From NCBI GenBank assembly GCA_024708885.1, contig JANJXT010000011.1, positions 62,001 through 126,000 on the forward strand: a stretch of DNA of 64,000 nucleotides. The letters are read 5' to 3'. A program made the translations under genes and the position numbers. Source of the DNA: Thiobacillus sp. (lineage in GTDB: Bacteria > Pseudomonadota > Gammaproteobacteria > Burkholderiales > Thiobacillaceae). The notes below the pieces were generated by a model that saw nothing but the letters and a program-made list of their open reading frames with translations, ran no database searches and was not told the origin of the DNA. Below are positions 1-8,961 of the stretch, one piece after another. Each line of letters opens with the position of its first letter. Position 1 is the first letter of the stretch.

Positions 1-122
1 TGCTGCTCGACGACGCAACAGCGTACCAAGCGATGGCAACACGCGCCAATCCGTACGGAGACGGCACCGCAAGCGCGAAGATCGTGCGCAAGATCCTGGC
101 CGAGCTGGGGGCCAGCGCGTGA
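1..122 (+). CDS. wecB: UDP-N-acetylglucosamine 2-epimerase, C-terminal end (partial)
   Basis: The window opens inside a gene. Reading from base 3, about 39 codons end in TGA at 120-122. The tail contains LLDD, AYQAMA and NPYGDGTASAKIV, which match the extreme C-terminus of non-hydrolysing UDP-GlcNAc 2-epimerases. These enzymes make UDP-ManNAc for surface polysaccharides. The stop overlaps the GTG start of the next glycosyltransferase by 4 nt (GTGA), so the two are probably translated together. A second, complete epimerase of this family lies at 29262-30365. Only the tail is visible, so the identity rests on that short match. Confidence 0.75.
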   Translation, partial: LLDDATAYQAMATRANPYGDGTASAKIVRKILAELGASA

Positions 123-1099
123 ACCAAGCGCTCGTCAGCGTCGTCCTGCCCACCTACAAGCGGGCGCATCTGCTCGCGCAGGCAATGCGCAGCGTGCTCG
201 AGCAAACCTACACGAATCTGGAGCTGATCGTCGTCGACGACAACTCTCCCGATGACACCGCGGCAGTGGTGCGCTCGTTCGACGATGCGCGCATCCGCTA
301 CGTGAAGAACGATCCCAACCTGAAGCTGCCACGTGCGCTCAATCGGGGCTTTGCAATGGCGCACGGCGACTACCTGACCTGGACTTCGGACGACAACCTG
401 CTGGCGCCCACGGCGATCGAACGCATGGTCGGTGCGTTGGCCGACGGAAACTGCGACTTCGTCTATGCCGACTACTGGCTGTTTTCCGAACAGGATGCAA
501 ACGGGCACCCGCTCGCGCCGCAGCACGACCGCCTGCCCGATATGCTGCAACTCGACAGGGGCAACCACATCGGCGCCTGTTTCCTTTATACCCGACGGCT
601 CTACGCCGCGGTCGGCGACTACGATCCGGAGCTCTTCCTGGTCGAGGACTACGACTACTTCCTGCGCGCAGCGCGGCAGTTCCGCTTCTGCCATATCGCC
701 GAACCGCTGTATTACTTCCGTCGTGACGATGCCACGCTGTACTGCTCGCGCTTTCCCGAGGTCAAGACGTCCGACGTGCTGGTGCGCTTCAAGAACGGCG
801 CGATCCAGGCCGGCGATGCGGCAGCGATGCTGACCGGCCTGCTGCTGCAACACCCGGCCAAGTTGACAGATGCCGGCTTGCGGCGCGCCCTGGCGATCCG
901 CGAGCGCCTCTCCTATCGTCTGGGAACCTGGCTGCTCGAGCGCGGCCGCGGCCGCCTGAAACACCGCATCGAGGCCGAGATCGCCCCCTTGTTCGCGCGC
1001 TACCAATCGGGCGAGGCCAGCTTCGGCGACACCCGCGCCGCGCTGCTCGACCGCGTGCGCGCCCATGGCGCGCTGGCCTACGTCGCGCCCAGGGCCTGA
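119..1099 (+). CDS. Glycosyltransferase family 2
   Basis: This 326-residue protein is a GT-A fold glycosyltransferase that probably adds one sugar to a lipid-linked glycan on the cytoplasmic face of the membrane. Near the N-terminus it has VSVVLPTYKR, followed by VVDDNSPDDT (nucleotide-sugar binding) and a TSDDN segment in the DxD position. A later VEDYDYFLRA segment supplies the usual ED acceptor-side motif. No membrane helix is evident. It starts with GTG, chosen because it overlaps the stop of the upstream epimerase by 4 nt. A sulfotransferase gene follows 4 nt downstream. The sugar donor cannot be read from the sequence. Confidence 0.88.
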   Translation: MNQALVSVVLPTYKRAHLLAQAMRSVLEQTYTNLELIVVDDNSPDDTAAVVRSFDDARIRYVKNDPNLKLPRALNRGFAMAHGDYLTWTSDDNLLAPTAIERMVGALADGNCDFVYADYWLFSEQDANGHPLAPQHDRLPDMLQLDRGNHIGACFLYTRRLYAAVGDYDPELFLVEDYDYFLRAARQFRFCHIAEPLYYFRRDDATLYCSRFPEVKTSDVLVRFKNGAIQAGDAAAMLTGLLLQHPAKLTDAGLRRALAIRERLSYRLGTWLLERGRGRLKHRIEAEIAPLFARYQSGEASFGDTRAALLDRVRAHGALAYVAPRA

Positions 1100-1103
1100 C
1101 ACC

Positions 1104-2024
1104 ATGTTGCGAACCATCCAGACCGCACTGACAGGTCCGGCCCAGGCATGGGCCCAGCATCGCCAGCTGATGAAGGACCATACCGGCATCGAAAGCGGGC
1201 TCGAAGCCTTGCAGGCCCTGTGTCCCGCGCCGAAGGACGATGCCGCGTCACCGATCTTCCTGCTTTCGGCGGGCTGGCGCTCGGGCTCGACCCTGATGCA
1301 GCGGCTGATCATGTCCGACAAGCAGGTGCTGATCTGGGGCGAACCCTACGACGAGTGCGGCCCGATCCAGGCCATGGCGGGCACGCTCAAGGCCTTCCGT
1401 CCCGGCTGGCCACCGGCCGAGTACTACTACGACGGCACGCCCCCGGCCCAGCTCACCGGCAGTTGGGTCGCCAACCTGTTTCCCGCGCCAGCTTCGCTGT
1501 GGCAGGCGCACCGGCAGTTTCATGACGCGCTGTTCGCCGCCCCGGCCACGGAGGCCGGCGCCGCGCGCTGGGGTCTGAAGGAGGTACGCCTCGGCATCGA
1601 GCACGCGCGCTATCTGAAATGGCTCTACCCCAATGCCCGCTTCGTGCTGCTGTACCGAAATCCGCTGGAGGCCTACCGCTCGTATTGCCGCTACGGCCGC
1701 AGCTGGTATGACACGTTTCCGGACAAGCCGGTGTTCACCCCCACGGCGTTCGGATCGCACTGGCGCAAACTGATGGAAGGCTATCTTGCGGGCGCCGCAT
1801 CGATCGGCGCGCTTCTGGTGCGCTACGAGGATCTGGTCGGACCCAAGCCGCCGCTTGCCGAAATCGATGCCCACCTCGGCATCCAGACCGACCACGGCGT
1901 GCTCGCCAAGAAGGTCGGCAGCTCCGAGCGCAGCGGCAGCAAGGTGCAGGTCAACGTGCTGGAGCGGTGGCTGCTCAAGCGTGCTGTCGGGCCGATCGCC
2001 GTACAACTGGGATATGCGTGGTGA
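1104..2024 (+). CDS. Sulfotransferase, PAPS-dependent type
   Basis: This 306-residue protein resembles cytoplasmic PAPS-dependent sulfotransferases, which move a sulfuryl group from PAPS to a sugar or lipid hydroxyl. The PAPS 5'-phosphosulfate loop is AGWRSGSTL at residues 56-64, after a hydrophobic strand. The 3'-phosphate strand follows as FVLLYRNPLEAYRSY. The ATG at 1104 was preferred over one at 1065, which lies inside the upstream gene, because the sequence before it is unlike the family. It is one of three sulfotransferases in the island, with those at 10240 and 17918. The acceptor is unknown. Confidence 0.85.
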   Translation: MLRTIQTALTGPAQAWAQHRQLMKDHTGIESGLEALQALCPAPKDDAASPIFLLSAGWRSGSTLMQRLIMSDKQVLIWGEPYDECGPIQAMAGTLKAFRPGWPPAEYYYDGTPPAQLTGSWVANLFPAPASLWQAHRQFHDALFAAPATEAGAARWGLKEVRLGIEHARYLKWLYPNARFVLLYRNPLEAYRSYCRYGRSWYDTFPDKPVFTPTAFGSHWRKLMEGYLAGAASIGALLVRYEDLVGPKPPLAEIDAHLGIQTDHGVLAKKVGSSERSGSKVQVNVLERWLLKRAVGPIAVQLGYAW

Positions 2025-2029
2025 GCGCG

Positions 2030-2941
2030 ATGGACGCCAGCATCATCGTTTGCACCTACAACCGGGCAGCCTCGCTCCAGGACACGCTCGCTGCGCTGAC
2101 GGCGCTACGAGCCCCGGCGGGTCTCGACTGGGAAGTGCTGGTGGTGGACAACAACTCGCACGATGCCACACGCTCGGTCGTCGAGACGCTGCAACGCGAC
2201 TGGCCGCGCCTGCGCTATGTATTCGAGCCCGCGCAGGGGCTCTCGCACGCACGCAACCGCGGCATCGCGGAATCGCGCGGCGCGATCCTCCTTTTCACCG
2301 ATGACGACGTGCTGCCGGAACCCGCATGGCTGGAAACCACGCTTGACGGCCTCGCTTGCCATCAGGCCGCCGCGTGCGGCGGCTATATCGCACCGATCTG
2401 GGAGACGCCTCCGCCGGCCTGGCTGACGGAGCGGTTCTATGGCTTCCTCGCGGTGCGTACCGATCGCAGCGACGACTACCCGATCACCACCCCCGGTCAG
2501 GCGCCTTTCGGCGCGAACATGGGGTTTCGCCGCGAGGTGTTCGAACGCGTCGGACACTTCGACACCCGCCGCGGCCGCAAGGGCAAGGTGCTGGCCAGCG
2601 GCGAGGACGGCGAGATGTTCGAGCGCATCCTGGGGGCCGGCTTCAAGGTCGTTTTTCTGGGTGCCTCGCGGGTCCACCACAAGGTGGAAAGCTTTCGCCT
2701 GACCAAGCGGTATTTCCGCCGCTGGCGTTTCCAGACCAGCCGCAATATCGCCCAGAGCCGCGGCCTGGCCGGGGCGCGACGGCTGTTCAACGTCCCCCTG
2801 TTCGTGTTCCCGCAATTCCTGCGCGCGGTGGGGCGGATGATCTGGGGCCACCTGACGCAGCCCCGCGACGAAGCCTTCAACCGCGAGATCGTGGTCTTCC
2901 ATTTCCTCGGTCTGATGCAGGGCCTGTTCCGTGCCCGCTGA
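2030..2941 (+). CDS. Glycosyltransferase family 2
   Basis: This protein of about 303 residues opens with SIIVCTYNRAASL, the standard GT2 N-terminus, followed by LVVDNNSHDAT and FTDDDVLPEP (the DxD metal site). A segment with SGEDGEMFERI supplies the catalytic acid region. The C-terminus has hydrophobic stretches that may lie against the membrane. ATG 2030 is taken as the start. GTG 2021, which overlaps the upstream stop as GTGA and adds three residues, is equally possible. The fused GT2 gene follows after 3 nt. Role: transfer of one sugar during repeat-unit assembly; specificity unknown. Confidence 0.88.
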   Translation: MDASIIVCTYNRAASLQDTLAALTALRAPAGLDWEVLVVDNNSHDATRSVVETLQRDWPRLRYVFEPAQGLSHARNRGIAESRGAILLFTDDDVLPEPAWLETTLDGLACHQAAACGGYIAPIWETPPPAWLTERFYGFLAVRTDRSDDYPITTPGQAPFGANMGFRREVFERVGHFDTRRGRKGKVLASGEDGEMFERILGAGFKVVFLGASRVHHKVESFRLTKRYFRRWRFQTSRNIAQSRGLAGARRLFNVPLFVFPQFLRAVGRMIWGHLTQPRDEAFNREIVVFHFLGLMQGLFRAR

Positions 2942-2944
2942 GCC

Positions 2945-5900
2945 ATGACCGACGGGCTCACGATCCTGATCTGCACCCACAACCGCGCCGACCTGCTGGA
3001 GCGGGTACTGGATTCGATCAATGCAGCCCGGCGGCCTGCGATGCCGGTACGGATCATGGTGGCCGCCAACGCATGCACGGACGACACGGCGGCGCGCATG
3101 CGGGCCTACCAGGCGCGCCAGGTGGACGAAGGCTGGCTGCCGTTGCAGCTGATCGAGGTGCCGACACCCGGCAAGTCCCATGCGCTCAACCGGGCGATAC
3201 CGGAAATCGAAACCGCGCTCACGGCTTTTGTCGACGACGATCATCGCGTCGACAAGGACTACCTGGCGGCCATTGAACATGGCACCCAGGCCTGGCCCGA
3301 TGCCGGTCTGTATTGCGGGCGCATCCTGCCCGACTGGGACGGCAGCGAGCCGCCCTGGGTGCACGACGAGGGCCCCTACCGCATCTATCCGCTGCCGGTG
3401 CCGCGCTACGACCAGGGCGAAGCGGCCAAGGCCATCACCGCCGAGGAAGGCCCGATTCCCGGTGGCGGCAATCTGGTGGTGAGACGAACGGTTTTTGCGC
3501 TGGCCGGTGAATTCTCGACCGAACTGGGACCGCACGGCCATGACCTGGGCGGCGGCGAGGACAGCGAATACGTGCTGCGTGCGATGGCGCGCGGTGCCGG
3601 CTGCCGGTACCTGCCCGGCATGGTGCAATACCACTATGTCGATACCGAGCGCTTGCGTCTGGGTTACCTGCTGAAGAAAAGCTTCCAGCGCACCCGCTCC
3701 ACCTCGCGCATCCGCGGCACGGGCCGGGTGCCGCTGTATATGTGGCGCAAGCTGGCGGAATATGCCTGGCACAGCAGCTTCAGCCTGTCATGGAGCAAGC
3801 GCCGCTTCTACTGGGTGCGCACCGCGGCTGCGCTCGGCGAAATCCGCGGACGCAACGAATCGGGACACCGCCACAAGAACCTGAAGCTGCCTCCCGATAC
3901 CGGGATGCTGCGCATCGAGGGCGTGGCGATTCTCACCGTCGCCTGCGGCTTGATCGCCTGGTTCGCCAGCGGCACGGCCAAGTGGGCCGGCCTGCTGCCG
4001 GCCCTCGGTGTTGCGGGGGCGGGGGCTGCCGCGCTGCTCGTGAAGTCGCTCGCCAACTTCTCGCAGACCGGACCGCGGATCCGCGAGGAAGTCCTCACGC
4101 ACTACCGCCGCTATACCCTTTACGCACTGGCCCGCCTGACCGCATGGGCGTTCATGATCATGCTGTTTACCGGCGGCGCCGGCGTGCTGCTGTACTTCAT
4201 GCTGACGACGACGCAGCAGGCCGCATGGTCGCCTGGCGGGGCGACACTCGCTGCGGCATTGGGCATCGTCTGGTCGTTCGCGCTGCAGTTCGCCACCAGG
4301 CTGCGTTTCAATCCAGGCGTTCTGGTAGCCTCGATGCATTACCGCATGAGCCGGCTTCATGGCCTGTGGAACTGGATGACACCGAAACGCATCGTCTGGC
4401 TGCACACGCTGTGGATAGGCGGAAGCGTGCTGCTGTTCCTGGGCGCATCCTGGCAGCTGGCACAGGAAAACCGGCTGGGGGACCTGGTCGCACTATGGTC
4501 TGCGGCGCTCTTCGTTGCCGGCACGCTGGCCTGGGTCGCGTGGGAACCGGAGGCACGTCCGCCCCGCCCGCTGCCGCAGCCCCGGGCGAACACTTCGCCC
4601 AACATCCTCATGATCGGGTCCGACACGCTGCGTGCCGACCGCCTCGGCGCCATGGGCTACCGCCGCACGCTGACGCCGCATCTCGACCTGCTTGCGACCC
4701 AGGGTGCGCTGTTCTCGAACTGCTACGTACCGTGCGCGCGGACGGCCCCCAGCCTCATTTCGCTGCTCACCGGCACCTGGCCGCATACCCACGGCATCCG
4801 TGATAATTTCGTTCCGCACGAGGATGCCCGCCTCAGGGTGCATGCCCTGCCGCAATGGTTGAAGGCGCAGCACTACCGCACGGCAGCACTGTCGGACTGG
4901 TGCGGTGCCGACATGGGGAAATTTTCCTTTGGCTTCGACCATACGGACCTGCCGGAGGATCAGTGGAACCTCAAGTACCTGATCCGCCAGGGCCCGAAGG
5001 ATCTGCGCCTGTATCTGTCGCTGTTCATCCACAACCGGCTGGGGCGCCTGCTGCTGCCCGAGCTTTACTACCTGGGCGGCGTGCCGCTCACACGGCCAAT
5101 CGGGAAGCGCGCGCGCCGGCTGGTGTCGCGCCTGGCGGCAGAGGACGCGCCATTTTTCCTCAACGTGTTCTATTCCACCACGCACCCACCGTTCGCGTCG
5201 GAGTGGCCGTGGTATGTGCGGTTCGCCGACCCGGACTACCGCGGCGAATCGAAGTTCGCCATGGCGCGCCTCACCGACCCATTCGACATCCTGCGCCGCC
5301 AGGGCGCGCCCCGTGAGGAATTCGATCTCGACCAGATCATCGACCTGTACGATGGCTGCGTAGCCCAGTTCGACGACGAGGTCGGCAAAATGCTCACCCA
5401 TCTGGACGCTTGCGGGCTCGCCGGCAATACGATCGTCGTGGTCTACTCGGACCATGGGATGGAGTTCTTCGAACACGACACCTGGGGACAGGGCAATTCC
5501 GCGGTGGGCGAAGCCAGTCCGCGAATTCCGCTGGTGATTCGCGACCCTCGCCTGCCTGGACACGGCCGCATCGATGCCGTTGTTCGCTCCATCGATCTTG
5601 CCCCCACCCTGCTCGAACTGGCCGGCGCGCCCCCTGCAGACGGCATGGATGGGGTATCGCTGGCCGACTGCCTGGCTGGCAAGAACTGTCCGGAGCTCGA
5701 TGCCTTCAATGAAACCGGCATCTGGATCACCGACATCCCCGGATTGCCCGAATCGCACCTGCGCTATCCGGACCTGCTGGAGCTTATCGACGTCCCGGAC
5801 CGCGAGGGTGGAACGCTCGGAATCAAGGGCAAGTATTGCTCCCGGATCATGGCCGCAAAGGACCGGATGATTCGCCATGGACGCTGGAAGCTGGTTTATC

Positions 5901-6106
5901 AGCCGCTGGAAGACGGCCACCGGCTGCATCTGTTCGACCTGGAGACCGACCCCCTGTGCCTGCATGACATCGCCGAACAGCACGCCTCGGTCACCGCCGA
6001 CCTGTGGGCACGTCTGCAGGATTTTCTCGGCCTGCCCTCAAATCATTCGCAGGCAGGCGCCACGAACGCCTTCAGCCACCGTCAATCGGGGCAGAAGCGG
6101 CAATAG
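2945..6106 (+). CDS. Fusion: GT2 glycosyltransferase, membrane helices, sulfatase-like phosphatase-superfamily domain
   Basis: This 1053-residue protein joins two enzymes. Residues 1 to about 310 form a GT2 domain (LTILICTHNRADLL, FVDDDHRVDKDY, GGGEDSEYVLRA). Residues about 320-535 hold about six hydrophobic helices. Residues about 550-1030 form an alkaline-phosphatase-superfamily domain with the metal ligands of SDTLRAD (D560) and YSDHGMEF (D836, H837). Sulfatases normally carry a Cys or Ser that becomes formylglycine, in C/S-x-P-x-R. Here the aligned segment is TAPSLISLLTG, so the nucleophile position is Thr600 and the Arg is Leu. That favours a phospho- or phosphodiester-type reaction over formylglycine sulfate hydrolysis, but this is inference. 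The 3' end overlaps the convergent TPR gene by 25 nt. Confidence 0.85.
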   Translation: MTDGLTILICTHNRADLLERVLDSINAARRPAMPVRIMVAANACTDDTAARMRAYQARQVDEGWLPLQLIEVPTPGKSHALNRAIPEIETALTAFVDDDHRVDKDYLAAIEHGTQAWPDAGLYCGRILPDWDGSEPPWVHDEGPYRIYPLPVPRYDQGEAAKAITAEEGPIPGGGNLVVRRTVFALAGEFSTELGPHGHDLGGGEDSEYVLRAMARGAGCRYLPGMVQYHYVDTERLRLGYLLKKSFQRTRSTSRIRGTGRVPLYMWRKLAEYAWHSSFSLSWSKRRFYWVRTAAALGEIRGRNESGHRHKNLKLPPDTGMLRIEGVAILTVACGLIAWFASGTAKWAGLLPALGVAGAGAAALLVKSLANFSQTGPRIREEVLTHYRRYTLYALARLTAWAFMIMLFTGGAGVLLYFMLTTTQQAAWSPGGATLAAALGIVWSFALQFATRLRFNPGVLVASMHYRMSRLHGLWNWMTPKRIVWLHTLWIGGSVLLFLGASWQLAQENRLGDLVALWSAALFVAGTLAWVAWEPEARPPRPLPQPRANTSPNILMIGSDTLRADRLGAMGYRRTLTPHLDLLATQGALFSNCYVPCARTAPSLISLLTGTWPHTHGIRDNFVPHEDARLRVHALPQWLKAQHYRTAALSDWCGADMGKFSFGFDHTDLPEDQWNLKYLIRQGPKDLRLYLSLFIHNRLGRLLLPELYYLGGVPLTRPIGKRARRLVSRLAAEDAPFFLNVFYSTTHPPFASEWPWYVRFADPDYRGESKFAMARLTDPFDILRRQGAPREEFDLDQIIDLYDGCVAQFDDEVGKMLTHLDACGLAGNTIVVVYSDHGMEFFEHDTWGQGNSAVGEASPRIPLVIRDPRLPGHGRIDAVVRSIDLAPTLLELAGAPPADGMDGVSLADCLAGKNCPELDAFNETGIWITDIPGLPESHLRYPDLLELIDVPDREGGTLGIKGKYCSRIMAAKDRMIRHGRWKLVYQPLEDGHRLHLFDLETDPLCLHDIAEQHASVTADLWARLQDFLGLPSNHSQAGATNAFSHRQSGQKRQ

Positions 6107-6879
6107 GGGTTGGTCGGGGAACCGATTTTCGAATCTTTCGCAGGTTCCTGGGACGCAGTCGGCGCCGCATCCCCAATCCCGGCAGGCGCTTCAGCCGGTG
6201 CCGCCTCGACCGGCGCCGCGGGTGGGAGAGCCTCCGCCTTCGGGCTTGAAGCAGAGGCATCCACCGGGCCAGGCTGGATGGGCTCCGGATAGGGCAGCTT
6301 GCCGCCCAGTTCCGTATAGCGGCGCTGCAAGCTTCGCACATCAGGGTTGTAGCGGAGTCCTTCCATGATCGTCTCCAGTGCCTTCTGTTGCTGCCGGGTA
6401 CTGCCGTAGTGATCCGCCAGCACGTTGTAGGCCTTGACCTGGTGCGGGTTGAGCTCGATCGCCTTGTTCATGTCGGCCACGGCTTCGCCATGCCGTCCTA
6501 TCAGCGCGCGGACCAAGCCACGATTCTGGTATATCTCCGGCATCAGGCTATAGCCCGGGTCGGCGTGCGTGATCATGTAATCCAGGTTATTCATGGCGCT
6601 GTTCAGATTGAAATTCTTCTCCTGCGCGCTGCGCGAACGGTAATAGCGGTTGATGAAATTGAGGGCGAAACAGTAATGGTGGGTATGCACGAAATCCTTG
6701 CCCAACGCGCCTTCCCACTGCCGGTAGTCCGCACTGCCAATACGCGATATCAACTTGGCCTTGCAGTAGGGCGGCAGGTTGTTGAACTCCGCTTCGCTCG
6801 GCCTGTGGGGTTCGGCCGCATGTGCCCGCGCAAAGAACAAAGCCAGCACGATGATCCAAACAGGATTTCGGTAACTCAT
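6082..6879 (-). CDS. Secreted tetratricopeptide-repeat protein
   Basis: This 265-residue protein has a signal peptide (hydrophobic residues 8-17, AHA cleavage site near 22). A cysteine-containing N-terminal part (PPYCKAK, HHYCFAL) is followed by TPR-like helices at about 105-190, with NRGLVRALIGRHGEA and AIELNPHQVKAYNVLA. The last 60 residues are Pro/Ala-rich and end in a CxxC (CRFC). TPR proteins act as assembly scaffolds, here probably in the periplasm for the polysaccharide machinery. The start codon overlaps the stop of the GT4 gene by 4 nt (ATGA), which ties it to this operon. No specific function can be assigned. Confidence 0.7.
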   Translation of the reverse strand: MSYRNPVWIIVLALFFARAHAAEPHRPSEAEFNNLPPYCKAKLISRIGSADYRQWEGALGKDFVHTHHYCFALNFINRYYRSRSAQEKNFNLNSAMNNLDYMITHADPGYSLMPEIYQNRGLVRALIGRHGEAVADMNKAIELNPHQVKAYNVLADHYGSTRQQQKALETIMEGLRYNPDVRSLQRRYTELGGKLPYPEPIQPGPVDASASSPKAEALPPAAPVEAAPAEAPAGIGDAAPTASQEPAKDSKIGSPTNPYCRFCPD

Positions 6880-8030
6880 TTTTCTTTCCTTACAGACAGT
6901 ATCCGTTCCGTTGCCCGCGCCACTTGTTCCCAGGCAAATTGCTCCGCCACGCGTTTCAATCCGGCCGCACCCAGCCGATTGCGCAGTCCGTCATCCTCCA
7001 GCAACCGGCGCAAGCCATCGACGACCGCTTCGAACGTCTTGCCGTCGACGCGCAGGCCGGTCTCAGCGTGCAGCACCGCCGAGCCGGTACCGCCATCCGT
7101 GCCGGCCAGGCTCGGCTTGCCGCAAGCGGCCGCCTCGATGAACACCATGCCGAAGCCTTCGTTGTCGCCATGGATCTCACGATTGGGCATGGCAAAGATA
7201 TCGCAGGCATTCATCCAGCGGGGAAGGTCGTGATCGCTCACCGCGCCAATCCTGTGAGCAACGCCCTGCAGATTATGTTCCCGTATCAACGCATCCAGAT
7301 ACCCGGCGTCCTCCCCGATTCCGGCAATGACATAGCGCACCGGAAAATTCTCGGCGCGCAAGCGGGCCACCGCGCGGATCACCTGGTCGAAGCCCTTGCG
7401 GCGCGACAGGCGACCGACCGAGAAGACCAGTTTCTCGGTAGCGAGAATCCCCAGGTTCTCGCGCAAGCCGGTGGTATCGAGACCCGGCCGGAATACCGAA
7501 ACGTCCACGCCCGGACAAACGATCGCGATGCGCGCAGGGTCGACACCCATTTGCAGCAGGGTTGCGCGGGTGTGCTCGCTGTTGGCGACGACGCGGTCGG
7601 CATGGCGCAGGGCAAACCGCATGGCCTGGAATTTTCTGCCGTGCCCCCAGCTGGTGAGTTCCTCGCCGTGGGCATAGAGCATCACGGGCCGCAAGGTGAG
7701 CCGGGCGACCGCCCACGCCACCAGCCCTTCCGGCAGCGCGCGGAAAGCGTGCACGGCATCGAAGCGATGCGTGAGCGCGAGTGCGAGCGATTTTCCGAAC
7801 AGGCGTGCGTACATCGCCAGCGATTCCGGACGCAGCCAACGCACGCGCGCGAGATTCAGGCGATGCACGCTGTTGGGGTGGACGGCGTCGACCTCGGCCG
7901 CACCGGGTACGTCGGCGGTAAGGATGTGGATGTCCTTGCCTCCAAGGCGCTTGTAGACCTCGGCCGCCCACACGGCGGTGCCGCCCTTGGTGGGGAGAAA
8001 AAGTTCGGTCAGGACGAGGAGACGGTTCAA
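6876..8030 (-). CDS. Glycosyltransferase family 4 (GT-B)
   Basis: This 384-residue GT-B enzyme has the N-terminal glycine-rich loop FLPTKGGTAVW. In the C-terminal domain it carries FSVGRLSRRKGFDQ and the family EX7E element within EGFGMVFIEAAACG. It should transfer a nucleotide-activated sugar to a growing glycan at the inner membrane. It overlaps the downstream TPR gene by 4 nt and begins 4 nt after the stop of the upstream GT2 gene, so these genes form one transcription unit reading leftwards. Donor and acceptor are unknown. Confidence 0.9.
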   Translation of the reverse strand: MNRLLVLTELFLPTKGGTAVWAAEVYKRLGGKDIHILTADVPGAAEVDAVHPNSVHRLNLARVRWLRPESLAMYARLFGKSLALALTHRFDAVHAFRALPEGLVAWAVARLTLRPVMLYAHGEELTSWGHGRKFQAMRFALRHADRVVANSEHTRATLLQMGVDPARIAIVCPGVDVSVFRPGLDTTGLRENLGILATEKLVFSVGRLSRRKGFDQVIRAVARLRAENFPVRYVIAGIGEDAGYLDALIREHNLQGVAHRIGAVSDHDLPRWMNACDIFAMPNREIHGDNEGFGMVFIEAAACGKPSLAGTDGGTGSAVLHAETGLRVDGKTFEAVVDGLRRLLEDDGLRNRLGAAGLKRVAEQFAWEQVARATERILSVRKEK

Positions 8031-8034
8031 GCAG

Positions 8035-8961
8035 TCAACCTTTCAGCATCGACAGCGCTTCGCGCAGGCTTTGCCAACCCGGCGCGTCGAGCAGATTGGG
8101 GATCACGGTCTTGAACGCGGCCCCGCGCTGGCCTGATCTGCTCAGCGCGCAGCCGAGGTTATAGCGGGCGCTCCGCATGCGGAGCGCCACCCCCTGCCGC
8201 ACCGGGACCGGGAAACTCTGCGTCAGCCGCGCCAGATCGGTGAGTGTGCGCACGTTCTCGCGTTGCGCCGCGACGGGGTCGCGGCGCGTGGCGCTGCCGC
8301 CATGGATGACGTATACGCCGAGGCTTTGGCACACCACACCGACGCGCCGGCTTCCGGCGATGAGGCGCGTGAGGAAATGCACATCCTCGCAGACCCTGTA
8401 GCCGACCGGGTATCCGCCCAGTTCGGCGAAGCGGGTACGCGGCACCGACAGGGTATGCGTGTCACCGAAATGATCGGCGACGAAGGCGGCGATCTCGGCG
8501 GGCGTCTCCATCACCACGCGCGCGCGCCCCGCGGCCTTGTCCAGCATCATGCGCCCGGATTCGTGCTGGGCCATCGAGGTACCGATCAGATGGCCCGCGT
8601 CATCGCGGTACTCGTAGTCGCCTGTCAGAAAATCGAGCGTCGTGTCTTCGGCGATCCATTCGGCATGCCATTTGATGCGGTCGGGTGCGTACCAGTCGTC
8701 GGCATCGAGGAAGGCGAGCCAGTCGCCGCGGGCGGCCTCGGCGCCCGCGTTGCGCGCGACGGAGACGCCGCTGTTTTTTTGCCGTATCAGGCGGACACCA
8801 TCGAAGCCGGCAGCCACCTCGGCGGTGGCGTCGGTCGAGCCGTCGTCGACGACGAGGATCTCGTGTGCCGGCCAGCTCTGCGCGCGCACCGATTCGACCG
8901 CGCGCGCCAGCGTGGCGGCCGCGTTGAACGCTGGGATCACGACCGAGAAGCGCGGATTCAT
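8035..8961 (-). CDS. Glycosyltransferase family 2
   Basis: This 308-residue GT2 protein starts MNPRFSVVIPAFNAAATL and carries VVDDGSTDAT and FLDADDWYAPDRI (DxD site). A CEDVHFLTRL segment follows at about residue 190. The ATG at 8961 was chosen because the GT2 fold begins immediately after it and because it overlaps the upstream NodB-like stop by 4 nt. A longer reading to 9156 adds low-complexity sequence that belongs to the neighbouring gene in another frame. The substrate cannot be read. Confidence 0.88.
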   Translation of the reverse strand: MNPRFSVVIPAFNAAATLARAVESVRAQSWPAHEILVVDDGSTDATAEVAAGFDGVRLIRQKNSGVSVARNAGAEAARGDWLAFLDADDWYAPDRIKWHAEWIAEDTTLDFLTGDYEYRDDAGHLIGTSMAQHESGRMMLDKAAGRARVVMETPAEIAAFVADHFGDTHTLSVPRTRFAELGGYPVGYRVCEDVHFLTRLIAGSRRVGVVCQSLGVYVIHGGSATRRDPVAAQRENVRTLTDLARLTQSFPVPVRQGVALRMRSARYNLGCALSRSGQRGAAFKTVIPNLLDAPGWQSLREALSMLKG

